A DNA stretch of 64,000 nucleotides from the NCBI RefSeq assembly GCF_001037495.1, contig NZ_KQ089822.1, positions 3,553,938-3,617,937 on the forward strand, written 5' to 3'. The DNA is from Citrobacter sp. MGH106. GTDB taxonomy: Bacteria > Pseudomonadota > Gammaproteobacteria > Enterobacterales > Enterobacteriaceae. Below, piece by piece: positions 24,759 through 37,732 of the stretch. Numbering within the stretch: position 1 is the first letter of the stretch; each line of letters starts with the position of its first letter. The position numbers were made by a program, and so were the translations under genes. The notes below the pieces were generated by a model. That model did not search any database and was not told the origin of the DNA. It was given only the letters and a program-made list of their open reading frames with translations.

Positions 24759-25214
24759 TCAGGCCTCCCGGCTACGGGCACACATCATTGTTGCTTCGCA
24801 CACAACTTTACCGTCGACCAACGCAACCCCTTTAAAACGGGTCAGGCCGCGGCGCGTTTTCTCGAAAGTCACTTCCATGATCATCTGATCGCCTGGCACG
24901 ACAGGACGCTTAAAGCGTGCCTCATCAATTCCTGCGAAGTAATACAGTTCGCCCGGCTCCAGTTTTCCTACGCTTTTAAACGCCAGAATACCCGTTGCCT
25001 GTGCCATCGCTTCCAGAATCAGCACACCAGGGAAAATCGGTTTACCCGGGAAGTGGCCCTGAAAGAAAGGCTCGTTAACGGATACATTTTTCACTGCGCG
25101 CAGAAAACGACCTTCTTCAAAATCCAGCACACGGTCAACCAGCAGAAACGGAAAACGGTGCGGCAGAAGTTCTAAAATCTCTTCAATATGCAGAGTATGA
25201 GTGTTAGTAGTCAA
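24759..25214 (-). CDS. fabZ: 3-hydroxyacyl-[acyl-carrier-protein] dehydratase
   Basis: Hot-dog-fold dehydratase of fatty acid elongation, acting on short and long 3-hydroxyacyl-ACPs. Catalytic His54 lies in [11 protein letters not shown] and Glu68 in LILEAMAQ. I chose the TTG start at 25214 because it gives the 151-aa family length, has an AGGAAGAG ribosome site, and matches the TTG start of K-12 fabZ. The upstream in-frame ATG at 25310 would add 32 non-conserved residues. An ERIC element fills the gap to lpxD. Confidence 0.96.
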   Translation of the reverse strand: MTTNTHTLHIEEILELLPHRFPFLLVDRVLDFEEGRFLRAVKNVSVNEPFFQGHFPGKPIFPGVLILEAMAQATGILAFKSVGKLEPGELYYFAGIDEARFKRPVVPGDQMIMEVTFEKTRRGLTRFKGVALVDGKVVCEATMMCARSREA

Positions 25215-25308
25215 AATACTCTTCCTGTCAAAATATACTAAAAGGCAATAATAACACGGCCTGTCGCAATCGCATGAATGTGACAGGCCGTAAAAGGATG
25301 GCACGTAC

Positions 25309-25433
25309 ATACACTTTATCTTTCAAGCTGCCGCTTTGTTGGCTGCCTTGGCTCACTCCAGTCACTTACCTGCGCAAGCTCCCGGGATTTCACTCAATTG
25401 CCGCTTCAATGCAGCTTGAACGATGTTGTGTAC
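25309..25433. repeat. ERIC element between lpxD and fabZ
   Basis: About 125 bp with partly palindromic ends (CTTTCAAGCTGC / GCAGCTTGAACG). The core GCTCACTCCAGTCACTTAC matches the ERIC consensus region, and AAGCTCCCGGGATTTCAC matches the other conserved arm. It lies within the lpx cluster transcript and would fold into a long hairpin in the mRNA. Confidence 0.9.
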
Positions 25434-25443
25434 AGGTGGAACG

Positions 25444-26469
25444 TTAGTCTTGTTGATTAACCTTGCGCTCAATTGCTTTGAGACGCTTGCTCATATCATC
25501 AATATTCATCACCAGTGCAGCTGTTTTACGCCATACCTTGTTGGGTTGTAGCGGAATGCCTGAGGAGTAGACGCCAGGTTCAGTAATAGGACGCATCACC
25601 ATACCCATGCCAGTTACCGTGACTTTGTCGCATATTTCCATATGCCCATTGATCACGCTGGCGCCGCCAATCATGCAGTAACGGCCAATCTTCAGGCTAC
25701 CCGCCATAATGACGCCACCGGCTACAGCCGTATTGTCGCCAATCACAACGTTATGCGCAATCTGGCACTGGTTATCAATGATAACACCATTGCCGATCAC
25801 GGTATCGTCCAGTGCGCCACGATCGATTGTAGTACAGGCACCAATCTCGACGCGATCGCCAATAATGACGCGACCAAGCTGCGGGATCTTCACCCAATTA
25901 CCACGATCGTTTGCATAGCCAAAGCCGTCAGATCCGACGACTGTGCTTGACTGGATCAAGCAATTCTCACCGATCTGAATATCGTGGTAAATCGTCACAT
26001 TGGCCCACAAGCGTGAACCTGCACCGATTTTTGTGTTTTTTCCGACGAAGCAACCTGCGCCGATAACCACGTTATCGCCCAGCTCTACGCCTGACTCGAC
26101 GACCGCATTTGCGCCAACAGAGACATTATTACCCAGCTTCGCCGTCGCATCGATCACTGCACTGGGTGCAATATTTTGTGCAGGCTGAGGCGTGGTATCT
26201 AAAATTTGTGCCATTCGTGCATAGGTCAGGTAGGGATTCTTCACTACCAGCGCGGCACTCTTAGCAAAAGGAAGATCGTCCTGCGTCATCACAACGGCAG
26301 AAGCCTGGCATACGCCTAAATGTTCACGGTATTTAGGGTTTACCATGAATGTGATATTGCCAGTTTGCGCAGATTGCATGGACGCTACGCCGGTGATGAC
26401 GATATCGCCATCACCGTGTAATTCTGCATCCAACTGCTCTGCTAAATCAGCCAGTCGAATTGAAGGCAT
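25444..26469 (-). CDS. lpxD: UDP-3-O-(3-hydroxymyristoyl)glucosamine N-acyltransferase
   Basis: Third lipid A enzyme; adds the N-linked 3-hydroxymyristoyl chain. It has an N-terminal uridine-binding domain (~1-100), a left-handed beta-helix of hexapeptide repeats (~100-315) with catalytic His239 in QIAHN, and a C-terminal helix that binds ACP. It is 341 aa, as in K-12. It starts 3 bp after the skp stop and is followed by an ERIC element, then fabZ. Confidence 0.98.
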   Translation of the reverse strand: MPSIRLADLAEQLDAELHGDGDIVITGVASMQSAQTGNITFMVNPKYREHLGVCQASAVVMTQDDLPFAKSAALVVKNPYLTYARMAQILDTTPQPAQNIAPSAVIDATAKLGNNVSVGANAVVESGVELGDNVVIGAGCFVGKNTKIGAGSRLWANVTIYHDIQIGENCLIQSSTVVGSDGFGYANDRGNWVKIPQLGRVIIGDRVEIGACTTIDRGALDDTVIGNGVIIDNQCQIAHNVVIGDNTAVAGGVIMAGSLKIGRYCMIGGASVINGHMEICDKVTVTGMGMVMRPITEPGVYSSGIPLQPNKVWRKTAALVMNIDDMSKRLKAIERKVNQQD

Positions 26470-26472
26470 TAC

Positions 26473-26958
26473 TTATTTAACCTGTTTCAGTACGTCGGCG
26501 GTGATGTCTTTTACATCGCTGCTGTTGTATGCAACGGTGTTCGCGTCAACGACCAGATCGATGCTCTGGCTGCTAGCGACAGATTTCACAGCAGTCTGGA
26601 TACGAGTAACCAGTTTGCCACGTTCTTCGTTGGAACGACGTTGACGATCCTGCTCAAAAGCCTGCGCTTTCTGAGAGAAAGTCTGGCGCTGTGCCATAAC
26701 GTCTTTTTCCAGCTTGGTACGATCGGCACCCGCTTTCATAGATTGCAGACGCTGCATTTTAGATTGCAGATCGGATTCCATACGCTGCAGTTCGCTGGCG
26801 CGGCCTTTGAACTCGTTTTCCAGCGTATTAGAAACACCAGTCTTCTGTGCAACCTGTTGGAACAGGCTACCCATATTGACGATTGCAATTTTGTCGGCAG
26901 CCTGTGCAGACGTTGCCATCGCTAAACCGAGACCTGCAGCTAATAACCACTTTTTCAC
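26473..26958 (-). CDS. skp: Periplasmic chaperone Skp (OmpH)
   Basis: Trimeric jellyfish-shaped chaperone that holds unfolded outer-membrane proteins in the periplasm and delivers them to the BAM complex. A Sec signal ends ATSAQA (about 20 residues); the tentacles are the Lys/Gln/Arg-rich coiled coil at ~45-115. I chose GTG 26958 with GGAG upstream, giving 161 aa as in K-12. The ATG-initiated frame from 27054 would add an unrelated leader. It lies between bamA and lpxD. Confidence 0.96.
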   Translation of the reverse strand: MKKWLLAAGLGLAMATSAQAADKIAIVNMGSLFQQVAQKTGVSNTLENEFKGRASELQRMESDLQSKMQRLQSMKAGADRTKLEKDVMAQRQTFSQKAQAFEQDRQRRSNEERGKLVTRIQTAVKSVASSQSIDLVVDANTVAYNSSDVKDITADVLKQVK

Positions 26959-27080
26959 AATTAACTCCTTACCATCCCATTTGCATCCGAAGATGCAGTT
27001 CTTTGCGTGGCCAGGCGATCCCATGCAAGATCGCCTAAAGTCATCGCTACACAACTCTTACATTCCTTTGTGAAGAACAA

Positions 27081-29513
<2,433 letters not shown>

Positions 29514-29524
29514 CTAACACTCTC

Positions 29525-30877
29525 TTACAACCGAGAGAAATCATTGAAAAGTGCAAGCCCCATTAACAACACCAGCAAAATAGAGCCAATGCGATAACTA
29601 AAGTCTTGAACCCGCTCGGATACCGGACCGCCCTTCAGCTTTTCAATCGCCAGGAACAGCAGATGCCCCCCGTCAAGAACGGGCAACGGAAACAGGTTGA
29701 TTATCCCTAAGTTCACGCTGATAAGCGCAAGGAACATCAGGTAATAAATTACCCCGAACTCCGCTGACATCCCAGCCCCCTGGGCGATAGAAATCGGCCC
29801 ACTGAGGTTGTTCAGTTTTACATCACCGGTAATCAATTTTCCCAGCATACTGACCGTCAGCTTCATCAGCTGCCACGTTTTATCCGTGGCTTCGAGGATG
29901 GCGCTGAACGGCCCATACTGGCGTACAGTCTTGTACTCATCAGGCAGAGGGATAATTTTAGGCACAACGCCCGCAAAACCTTCCGCCTTTCCATTACCCG
30001 GTTTGGTATCCGGGATTAATGTTAAAGACAAGGGACTCCCCTGCCTTTCAATTTCGAGCGCTAACGGCTTACCTGGATTATCGCGCACCAACATCACGAA
30101 CGTCATCCATTGCGTTAGCGGTTGACCATCGACTTTAACGATCCTGTCGCCAGCTTGCAAACCCGCCTTGCTTGCAGCGGAGTTAACCTGCACTTCTGAC
30201 AGCACCGGTTCAATCTGCGGACCGCGCGGGCGAATCCCCAGACTAGAGACAGGATCCTCTTTATCCGGCTCAAATGCCCAATCGCGCAGATCCAGCGTTT
30301 TGTCCTGTCGCTGGTTGCTGCCAAACTGCGCCACGCTGATGGTCGTATGCTCATCGCCGATTTTGGAGACCAGCTGCAACCGCACAGTATCCCAATCTGG
30401 GGTTTCGATGCCATCAACAGCTTTTAGTTCCGTACCAGGCAAAATTTGCGCCTGAGCGGCGATCGAATTAGGTGTGATCTCACCAACAACCGGACGCACA
30501 CCAGGGACACCGATGATAAAGACCAACCAGTAGGCAAAAATAGCAAAGATGAAGTTTGCAATTGGGCCTGCAGCGATAATGGCAGCACGTTGCCCAACTG
30601 TTTTATTGTTGAAGGCGTGGTGGCGCAGCTCCGGTATAACCGGCTCAGCACGCTCATCCAGCATTTTGACGTAGCCGCCGAGTGGGATCAGGGCGATGAC
30701 GTATTCAGTACCCAGTTTATCGGTACGACGCCAAAGCGCTTTTCCAAAGCCAATGGAAAAGCGCTCGACACGGACTCCACAGCGCCGGGCAACCCAGAAA
30801 TGACCAAATTCATGCACAGTGATAAGCACACCGAGTGCGACGATGAATGCAGCCAGATTCCAGAGAATACTCAGCAT
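29525..30877 (-). CDS. rseP: Site-2 intramembrane metalloprotease RseP
   Basis: Cleaves RseA within the inner membrane after DegS, releasing sigma-E; also removes remnant signal peptides. The zinc motif HEFGH is at residues 22-26, and the third ligand lies in LPVLDGGH near residue 402. Two periplasmic PDZ domains lie at ~115-310, and there are four membrane segments. I chose ATG 30877, giving 450 aa as in K-12. An in-frame ATG at 30922 overlaps cdsA. It starts 11 bp after the cdsA stop. Confidence 0.97.
   Translation of the reverse strand: MLSILWNLAAFIVALGVLITVHEFGHFWVARRCGVRVERFSIGFGKALWRRTDKLGTEYVIALIPLGGYVKMLDERAEPVIPELRHHAFNNKTVGQRAAIIAAGPIANFIFAIFAYWLVFIIGVPGVRPVVGEITPNSIAAQAQILPGTELKAVDGIETPDWDTVRLQLVSKIGDEHTTISVAQFGSNQRQDKTLDLRDWAFEPDKEDPVSSLGIRPRGPQIEPVLSEVQVNSAASKAGLQAGDRIVKVDGQPLTQWMTFVMLVRDNPGKPLALEIERQGSPLSLTLIPDTKPGNGKAEGFAGVVPKIIPLPDEYKTVRQYGPFSAILEATDKTWQLMKLTVSMLGKLITGDVKLNNLSGPISIAQGAGMSAEFGVIYYLMFLALISVNLGIINLFPLPVLDGGHLLFLAIEKLKGGPVSERVQDFSYRIGSILLVLLMGLALFNDFSRL
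30404..30431 (-). promoter_or_regulatory. Candidate sigma-E promoter inside rseP, reading toward bamA
   Basis: On the minus strand, GGAACTA (30425-30431), a 16-bp spacer and TCGAA (30404-30408) resemble the sigma-E consensus. The site lies ~0.9 kb before bamA, and E. coli bamA is known to have a sigma-E promoter within rseP. The match to that promoter is from memory. Confidence 0.4.
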
Positions 30878-30888
30878 AAGACCATCCG

Positions 30889-31746
30889 TTAGAGTGTCCT
30901 GAATACCAGTAACAACAGGCAAGCAAAGACCGGTACTGCAGCCGTCAGGCTATCAATGCGATCCAGAATACCACCGTGCCCTGGGATTAAGTGACCACTG
31001 TCCTTAATACCTGCTTCACGCTTAAACATACTCTCGGTCAAGTCACCCAACACGGAGGCCAGGGCTGCAACGATAGAGCAAATGAGCAAGGTGACAGGCG
31101 CAACATCAAGATTCGCCCACATACCATAACCCCATGAGATCACAGCAGCAGTGGCGAGTCCGCCAATAAAACCTTGCCAGGTTTTACCAGGAGAGACCTT
31201 CGGCGCCAGTTTATGCTTGCCAAACAGCTTTCCAAACATATACGCACCAGAATCCGCTCCCCAGACGAGGATCATGACATAGAGCAGCCATACCGCGCCA
31301 CTATAATGATTCTCATCATAATGCCAGGCTCGTAGCGCCAGCATTCCCCAAAAGAAAGGGACAATGGTTAAGATGCCGAAAATTATGCGTAATACCTTTG
31401 AATTACGCCAGACTGCCGCTGAACCGGGGTAAAATAACACCAGTAATAGCGCTACAGCCCACCAGCCTAACGACGCCCAAAGCGACAATTCAACCAGCGG
31501 CTGGTGAATATTGTGATGATATTCAGGCAGCAAAAACAGCATCAGTGCCAGCAGTAGCCCACACAGAACCGCCAGCCAGACTCGCTGCGTGCGAGTGGCA
31601 AAACCGCTTAACTGTCCCCATTCCCAGGCTGCCAGCATACAAACGACCAGCGTAACAATGGAGAACCCCACCGGCGGCAACAAAAACAGCGCCGCGATGA
31701 CCACGGGTATTAAAACAAAAGCAGAAATCAGGCGATACTTCAGCAA
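30889..31746 (-). CDS. cdsA: Phosphatidate cytidylyltransferase
   Basis: Integral inner-membrane enzyme making CDP-diacylglycerol from CTP and phosphatidic acid, the branch point for all phospholipids. The 285-aa chain has about eight hydrophobic segments. The C-terminal CDS signature contains [18 protein letters not shown] and [11 protein letters not shown]. It lies between uppS (12 bp) and rseP (11 bp) in one transcript. Length as in K-12. Confidence 0.98.
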   Translation of the reverse strand: MLKYRLISAFVLIPVVIAALFLLPPVGFSIVTLVVCMLAAWEWGQLSGFATRTQRVWLAVLCGLLLALMLFLLPEYHHNIHQPLVELSLWASLGWWAVALLLVLFYPGSAAVWRNSKVLRIIFGILTIVPFFWGMLALRAWHYDENHYSGAVWLLYVMILVWGADSGAYMFGKLFGKHKLAPKVSPGKTWQGFIGGLATAAVISWGYGMWANLDVAPVTLLICSIVAALASVLGDLTESMFKREAGIKDSGHLIPGHGGILDRIDSLTAAVPVFACLLLLVFRTL

Positions 31747-31758
31747 AAGCGACCCCCA

Positions 31759-32517
31759 TCAGGCTTTTTCATCACCGGGTTCGGTGCCGCCGAAACGACG
31801 CTCTCGATTAGCAAAGGCATGCAGCGCACCTTCAAAGTCTTGTTCATCGAAATCGGGCCAGAGAACATCCGTAAAGTAAAGCTCGGCATAGGCAATTTGC
31901 CACAGCAGAAAATTACTAATGCGGTGCTCTCCCCCAGTCCTTATTACTAAATCCACCGGAGCCAGCTCATGCATGCAAATTTGTTGACCAAGCTTCTCTT
32001 CATCAATTTGCTCAGGACGCAGCAGACCTTCCTGCACCTGTTGTGCCAGTTGTCTGACTCCCTGGACAATATCCCACCGTCCACCGTAATTCGCAGCAAT
32101 ATTCAGCGTTAACCCGGTATTTTGGGCGGTAAGCGCTTCCGATTTGCGGATCCGTTCTTGCAAACGTGAGTTAAATCGACTGATATCCCCGATAATACGC
32201 AGACGAACGTTATGGCGGTGCAGGTTTTTCACTTCGCTATCAAGCGCCCACACGAACAATTCCATTAACGCGCTCACTTCCTGCGCAGGTCGGTTCCAGT
32301 TCTCACTGCTAAAGGCATACAGCGTTAACGCATCAATACCGTTATTGGCAGCAAAAGAGACAGCCCGGCGGACGGATTTTGCTCCGGCCTTATGCCCAAA
32401 GGCGCGAATCTTCCCTTGCTTTTTCGCCCAGCGGCCATTGCCATCCATAATAATGGCTACATGGCGGCAGCCATGTGCTGGCAAATTTTCGCTTAATGGT
32501 TGAGTTGCAGACAACAT
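31759..32517 (-). CDS. uppS: Undecaprenyl diphosphate synthase (cis-prenyltransferase)
   Basis: Also called ispU. It adds eight isopentenyl units in cis to farnesyl diphosphate to make the C55 carrier lipid for peptidoglycan and O-antigen. The signature IIMDGNGRW carries the catalytic Asp (residue 25), and the C-terminal RTGGEHRISNFLLWQ is diagnostic. It is 252 aa, one shorter than K-12. Upstream, between uppS and dxr, lie an ERIC element and a terminator, so uppS probably needs its own promoter or read-through. Confidence 0.97.
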   Translation of the reverse strand: MLSATQPLSENLPAHGCRHVAIIMDGNGRWAKKQGKIRAFGHKAGAKSVRRAVSFAANNGIDALTLYAFSSENWNRPAQEVSALMELFVWALDSEVKNLHRHNVRLRIIGDISRFNSRLQERIRKSEALTAQNTGLTLNIAANYGGRWDIVQGVRQLAQQVQEGLLRPEQIDEEKLGQQICMHELAPVDLVIRTGGEHRISNFLLWQIAYAELYFTDVLWPDFDEQDFEGALHAFANRERRFGGTEPGDEKA

Positions 32518-32572
32518 AACGCGTTTTTAGTCCCTGAAAGGATTTTACGGTACTCAGGAATACTGAAGCCTT

Positions 32573-32698
32573 TTGCTCTTCATCCTTCAGGCTGCCTCTT
32601 TGTTAGCTGCGCTCATTCGCCCCAGCCACATACTGATTGTATGCTCCTGGGAACTCATTCACTTGCCGTCTTGATGCAACCTGAATGATTTTGTGTAT
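32573..32698. repeat. ERIC element between dxr and uppS
   Basis: About 126 bp with inverted ends (CTTCAGGCTGC / GCAACCTGAATG) and the conserved arm ATGCTCCTGGGAACTCA, matching the ERIC consensus. With the adjacent terminator it accounts for most of the 313-bp gap 32518-32830. The remaining ~50 bp before uppS hold no promoter I can support. Confidence 0.88.
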
Positions 32699-32702
32699 CC
32701 AC

Positions 32703-32728
32703 AAAAAAGCCGTGTCAAACCACGGCTT
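32703..32728 (-). terminator. Rho-independent terminator after dxr
   Basis: 8-bp stem AAGCCGTG/CACGGCTT with a 6-nt loop. On the minus strand it is followed by a run of six or more T. It lies about 100 bp after the dxr stop and before the ERIC element and uppS. Confidence 0.88.
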
Positions 32729-32830
32729 ACCCGACCGAAAAAAAGCAAATACCCACAATCGGGTGGCGCAGACTATATCACTGAAGCCCAACGCTAACAA
32801 ATAGCACGATCCCCCGTAGAGGGATTATCA

Positions 32831-34027
32831 TCAGCTTGAGAGTCGCGTCACTTGTTTTGTGGCAACTTCCCTGGCGATGGCATCGACCCTCAGCACGTCA
32901 TCAACGCTCTGCGGTTCCTGCAAATCCATCTTATCCAGTACGGATAAATTTAGACGTGCGATATCAGTAAATCGAATCTGCTGCGCCAGGAATGCGGCAA
33001 CGGTAATTTCATTCGCGGCGTTCAGCGCGGTTGTCGCGGCCTGCCCTTGCTCAAACGCGTCCATTGCCAATTTCAGGCACGGATAACGCTGGTAATCAGG
33101 TGCGGAAAAAGTCAACGCACTGAGTTTGCAAAAGTCGACAGGCTTAGCGCCAGACGTCACACGTTCCGGCCATGCCATCGTATGAGCAATCGGTGTACGC
33201 ATATCAGGCTCACCCAACTGGGCCAGCACACTACCATCCTGATAACGCACCATCGAGTGAATCACCGACTGCGGATGAATCAGCACTTCCATCTGGCTTG
33301 CACTGGCATTAAATAACCAACGCGCTTCAATGTATTCCAGACCTTTATTCATCATGGTGGCGGAATCGACTGAGATTTTTCTTCCCATCGACCAGTTCGG
33401 ATGACGGCATGCCTGATCGGGCGTCATTGAAACCAGATCCTGCAATGGCGTTTCACGGAAAGGGCCACCAGACCCGGTAAGCAGAACGGACATTACGCCA
33501 TTTTGCTCAAGGTCAGCGTATCCCAGATTGTGTTGGATAGGTTGAGGTAAACTCTGAAAAATCGCATTATGTTCGCTATCTACCGGCAAAAGCTGCGCTT
33601 TGTTGCGTTTCACGTCGTCCATAAACAGACGTCCGCAGGTCACTAAAGACTCTTTATTTGCCAACAGAATACTTTTGCCCGCACGGATTGCCGCCAGCGT
33701 CGGTAATAGCCCCGCTGCGCCGACAATCGCCGCCATCACCTGATCGACGTCATCCAGCGCAGCCATATCACAGGCTGCCTGTTGCCCACTCATCACCTCA
33801 GTGCGACTTCCGTGCTCCTGAAGTGCGGCTTTCACCAGCACTGCGCTTTTTTCATCGTCCATCACCGCATAGCGGGGAGAAAACTCCAGGCATTGCTCTA
33901 CCATGCGGGTGACATTTTTACCCGCAACCAACGCAGCAACTCGAAACTTTTCCGGGTTATGGCGTACTACATCCAGCGTACTGCAACCAATAGAGCCGGT
34001 TGAGCCCAGAACGGTTAATTGCTTCAT
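32831..34027 (-). CDS. dxr: 1-deoxy-D-xylulose 5-phosphate reductoisomerase
   Basis: Also ispC. NADPH- and metal-dependent enzyme that forms MEP, the committed step of the non-mevalonate isoprenoid pathway and the fosmidomycin target. The NADPH-binding GSTGSIG starts at residue 7. The metal and substrate loop includes LPVDSEHNA and the flexible loop [13 protein letters not shown]. It is 398 aa, as in K-12. It is flanked by terminator-like hairpins on both sides, so it may be its own transcription unit. Confidence 0.98.
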   Translation of the reverse strand: MKQLTVLGSTGSIGCSTLDVVRHNPEKFRVAALVAGKNVTRMVEQCLEFSPRYAVMDDEKSAVLVKAALQEHGSRTEVMSGQQAACDMAALDDVDQVMAAIVGAAGLLPTLAAIRAGKSILLANKESLVTCGRLFMDDVKRNKAQLLPVDSEHNAIFQSLPQPIQHNLGYADLEQNGVMSVLLTGSGGPFRETPLQDLVSMTPDQACRHPNWSMGRKISVDSATMMNKGLEYIEARWLFNASASQMEVLIHPQSVIHSMVRYQDGSVLAQLGEPDMRTPIAHTMAWPERVTSGAKPVDFCKLSALTFSAPDYQRYPCLKLAMDAFEQGQAATTALNAANEITVAAFLAQQIRFTDIARLNLSVLDKMDLQEPQSVDDVLRVDAIAREVATKQVTRLSS

Positions 34028-34062
34028 CAGACATCCAGAAGAATTGAGACAGGATAAAAAGC

Positions 34063-34107
34063 AAAACGCCGCCAGTTGATCCTCACAGATCCCCCAAGCG
34101 GCGTTTT
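34063..34107 (-). terminator. Terminator-like hairpin between frr and dxr
   Basis: Inverted repeat AAAACGCCGC/GCGGCGTTTT with a 25-nt loop, followed on the minus strand by T-rich sequence. It is a likely terminator or attenuator after frr, just before dxr. Confidence 0.75.
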
Positions 34108-34122
34108 AAACGTACAGGCGAA

Positions 34123-34680
34123 TCAGAACTGCATCAGTTCCGCTTCTTTCTCTGCCAGCGCCGCATCAACTTTCTTGATTGCTGCGTCAGTCAGTTTCTG
34201 TACGTCGTCCTGAGAACGGCGATCGTCATCTTCGCTGATCTCTTTATCTTTCAACAGAGCTTTTACTTTATCGTTGGCATCACGGCGTACGTTACGTACA
34301 GCAACACGAGCCTGTTCAGCTTCACCACGCACAACTTTCGTCAGATCTTTACGACGCTCTTCGGTCAGCGGAGGCAGCGGAACGCGGATATCGGTACCCG
34401 CAGAACTTGGGTTCAGACCGAGGTCAGAAGCCATAATCGCCTTCTCAACAGCCGGCCCCATTGAACGGTCAAACACGTTGATTTTAAGAGTACGGGAATC
34501 TTCAACCGTTACGCTTGCCAGCTGACGCAGCGGAGTTGGTGTGCCGTAATATTCTACGACAATACCGTCCAGCAGGCTGGGAGAAGCACGACCCGTGCGA
34601 ATTTTGCTGATTTGGTTTTTGAACGCTTCTACGCATTTATCCATGCGCACTTCAGCATCTTTTCTGATATCGCTAATCAC
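34123..34680 (-). CDS. frr: Ribosome-recycling factor
   Basis: Essential factor that, with EF-G, splits post-termination ribosomes. It is 185 aa: a long three-helix bundle (domain I) with domain II inserted at ~31-105. [19 protein letters not shown] marks the family. It is separated from pyrH by about 140 bp containing a two-part inverted repeat. Confidence 0.98.
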   Translation of the reverse strand: MISDIRKDAEVRMDKCVEAFKNQISKIRTGRASPSLLDGIVVEYYGTPTPLRQLASVTVEDSRTLKINVFDRSMGPAVEKAIMASDLGLNPSSAGTDIRVPLPPLTEERRKDLTKVVRGEAEQARVAVRNVRRDANDKVKALLKDKEISEDDDRRSQDDVQKLTDAAIKKVDAALAEKEAELMQF

Positions 34681-34765
34681 GTTACGAATCCTTGAAAACT
34701 TGTCTCAGACAGACCAGACGGAAGCACTGATGCGCTAAGTATAGTCTTGTTTAAAATATGCCACC

Positions 34766-34803
34766 GGGTAAGTGACCCGCTTGATTAAAGCGGAATCTTA
34801 CCC
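34766..34803. other. Two-part inverted repeat between pyrH and frr
   Basis: Outer arms GGGTAAG / CTTACCC (34766-34772 and 34797-34803) enclose inner arms CCGCTT / AAGCGG with loop around GATTA. The transcript could fold into one stem with an internal bulge. No T-run follows on the minus strand, so it is not a classical terminator. Confidence 0.6.
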
Positions 34804-34823
34804 GTATTTGGCCTCGACGGAAA

Positions 34824-35549
34824 TTATTCCGTGATTAAAGTGCCTTCTTTTTCACCCATAACAACACGGCGCAAGGCACCTGGTTTGTTCATGTTGAAGA
34901 CACGAATCGGTAATTTGTGGTCACGAGCCAGCGTGAACGCAGCCAGATCCATCACTTTCAGTTCTTTATCCAGTACTTCACTGTAGGTCAGTTGTTCGTA
35001 CATGGTAGCGGTTGGATCCTGAGCCGGATCGGCGGTAAATACGCCATCAACTTTAGTGGCTTTCAGAACCACATCCGCTTCGATTTCAATACCGCGCAGA
35101 CAAGCTGCAGAGTCAGTAGTGAAGAACGGGTTACCGGTACCCGCGGATAAAATAACAACGCGGTTGTTACGCAGCAGGCTGATAGCCTCTGCCCAGCTGT
35201 AGTTGTCGCACACGCCGTTCAGCGGAATAGCAGACATCAGGCGAGCGTTCACATAGGCGCGATGCAGTGCGTCACGCATTGCCAGGCCGTTCATAACTGT
35301 TGCCAGCATGCCCATGTGGTCGCCCACAACGCGGTTCATACCCGCTTTTGCCAAACCTGCACCGCGGAACAGGTTACCACCGCCAATCACTACGCCAACC
35401 TGAATGCCCAGTTCAACAAGTTCTTTAATCTCTTGCGCCATACGGTCAAGGATGCTTGCGTCAATACCGAAACCTTCAGTCCCCTGCAATGCTTCGCCGC
35501 TCAGTTTAAGCAGAATGCGTTTGTAGACGGGTTTTGCGTTGGTAGCCAT
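34824..35549 (-). CDS. pyrH: Uridylate kinase
   Basis: Hexameric UMP kinase of the amino-acid-kinase fold, making UDP; activated by GTP and inhibited by UTP. It starts [11 protein letters not shown], followed by the phosphate-binding GGGNLFRG and the ATP-binding [12 protein letters not shown] chose ATG 35549 with AGGA upstream, giving 241 aa as in K-12. An ATG at 35570 would add seven residues. It stands downstream of the tsf terminator and therefore probably has its own promoter. Confidence 0.97.
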   Translation of the reverse strand: MATNAKPVYKRILLKLSGEALQGTEGFGIDASILDRMAQEIKELVELGIQVGVVIGGGNLFRGAGLAKAGMNRVVGDHMGMLATVMNGLAMRDALHRAYVNARLMSAIPLNGVCDNYSWAEAISLLRNNRVVILSAGTGNPFFTTDSAACLRGIEIEADVVLKATKVDGVFTADPAQDPTATMYEQLTYSEVLDKELKVMDLAAFTLARDHKLPIRVFNMNKPGALRRVVMGEKEGTLITE

Positions 35550-35657
35550 TTTCTTTCCTGCGAGTGTCACGAATGGGATGATTTAAATCGGGTGACATCA
35601 TGTGTTTCCTGCCGTTTGTTGCCTACTGGAACTGGCTGATTTTCACATGACGGGTAC

Positions 35658-35684
35658 AAAAAGGAGCCGCCCTGAGGCGGCTCC
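35658..35684 (-). terminator. Rho-independent terminator after tsf
   Basis: 9-bp perfect stem GGAGCCGCC/GGCGGCTCC with loop CTGA, followed on the minus strand by TTTTTGT. It ends the rpsB-tsf transcript. Confidence 0.93.
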
Positions 35685-35695
35685 GGACAGTACAA

Positions 35696-36547
35696 TTAAG
35701 ACTGTTTAGACATTGCAGCAACTTCTGCTGCGAAGTCAGCTTCAACTTTCTCGATGCCTTCGCCCACTTCAAAGCGGATGAAGCCAGTCACGTCAGCGTT
35801 GTGCTCTTTCAGCAGCTGGCCAACGTTTTTGCTCGGGTCCATTACGAAAGGCTGACCAGTCAGAGAAACTTCACCGGTGAATTTCTTCATACGGCCTTCA
35901 ACCATTTTCTCTGCGATTTCTTTCGGCTTACCAGACTGCATCGCGATGTCCAGCTGTACCTGGTATTCTTTCTCTACCACTTCAGCAGACACGTCTTCTG
36001 GTTTAACGAATTCTGGTTTGCTTGCAGCAACGTGCATCGCCAGGTGTTTAACCAGCTCTTCATCAGCGCCTTTAGCCGCAACCAGAACACCGATGCGCGC
36101 ACCGTGTTGGTAGTTGCCCAGAACGTCGCCTTCCAGGATTGCAACGCGACGGATGTTGATGTTTTCACCGATTTTAGCAACCAGCGCAACACGCTCTTCT
36201 TCGAACTGTGCTTTCAGGACTTCAACATCAGTCACTTTACCTGCTACAGCCGCGTCCAGAACTTTGTCTGCGAACGCCTGGAAACCACCGTCTTTAGCAA
36301 CGAAGTCAGTCTGGCAGTTAACTTCCAGAATCACACCGAAGTTGCCTTCGATTTTGGTTTTGATCACGCCGTCAGCAGCAACGTTGCCTGCTTTTTTCGC
36401 AGCTTTGATCGCACCAGATTTACGCATGTTTTCGATTGCCAGCTCGATGTCGCCATTAGCTTCAGTCAGTGCTTTTTTGCAATCCATCATGCCTGCGCCA
36501 GTACGCTCACGCAGCTCTTTTACCAGGGATGCGGTAATTTCAGCCAT
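35696..36547 (-). CDS. tsf: Elongation factor Ts
   Basis: Guanine-nucleotide exchange factor for EF-Tu. It has an N-terminal UBA-like module ([20 protein letters not shown], ~1-55), a core containing the TDFVAKD contact with EF-Tu helix D, and a C-terminal coiled-coil and module. I chose ATG 36547, giving 283 aa as in K-12. It is cotranscribed with rpsB across an attenuating hairpin. Confidence 0.98.
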   Translation of the reverse strand: MAEITASLVKELRERTGAGMMDCKKALTEANGDIELAIENMRKSGAIKAAKKAGNVAADGVIKTKIEGNFGVILEVNCQTDFVAKDGGFQAFADKVLDAAVAGKVTDVEVLKAQFEEERVALVAKIGENINIRRVAILEGDVLGNYQHGARIGVLVAAKGADEELVKHLAMHVAASKPEFVKPEDVSAEVVEKEYQVQLDIAMQSGKPKEIAEKMVEGRMKKFTGEVSLTGQPFVMDPSKNVGQLLKEHNADVTGFIRFEVGEGIEKVEADFAAEVAAMSKQS

Positions 36548-36604
36548 TCTAAAATCCTCGGAAGATTTGATCTGCCCGGCATTAAACCGCACAGATTTAA
36601 AAGT

Positions 36605-36632
36605 GAAAAAGGGGGCCTAATACAGGCCCCCT
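36605..36632 (-). terminator. Attenuator hairpin between rpsB and tsf
   Basis: Strong stem AGGGGGCCT/AGGCCCCCT with a 5-nt loop, followed by TTTTT on the minus strand. In E. coli a partial terminator at this place lets only part of the transcripts continue into tsf. Confidence 0.82.
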
Positions 36633-36683
36633 AACCAAACGTGATACTACCTGGTCTATAAGGGCTCTAACGAGCGTGCCTTA

Positions 36684-37571
<888 letters not shown>

Positions 37572-37581
37572 TCCGGCGCGC

Positions 37582-37611
37582 TTTATACCACAAATACGCC
37601 GCAGACACCAA
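37582..37611 (-). promoter_or_regulatory. rpsB promoter
   Basis: On the minus strand, a -10 TATAAA (37582-37587), an 18-bp spacer and a weak -35 TTGGTG (37606-37611). The discriminator GCGCGCC is GC-rich, as in stringently controlled promoters. The predicted start near 37575 gives a leader of about 165 nt, consistent with the long rpsB leader of E. coli. Confidence 0.65.
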
Positions 37612-37732
37612 TAATTGTTGGCGGTCTGTGCTGTTAATGATTCTCAATTTGGCAGCAAGTACGCCGGACTGTTACCATTGGCAGCACTTACACAATTATT
37701 GTCGAAATCATCGACACTGATGGACAGAATTC

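Noticed and set aside
25215-25310. N-terminal extension of FabZ from an ATG inside the ERIC/upstream region
   Set aside because: The extension is Cys/Tyr-rich and not conserved. The internal TTG has a good ribosome site and gives the family length.
35801-36634. 277-codon open frame antisense to tsf
   Set aside because: It lies entirely opposite the well-supported tsf gene and its leader, has a composition rich in Phe/Cys/His typical of antisense frames of GC-biased codons, and has no ribosome site or recognisable domain.
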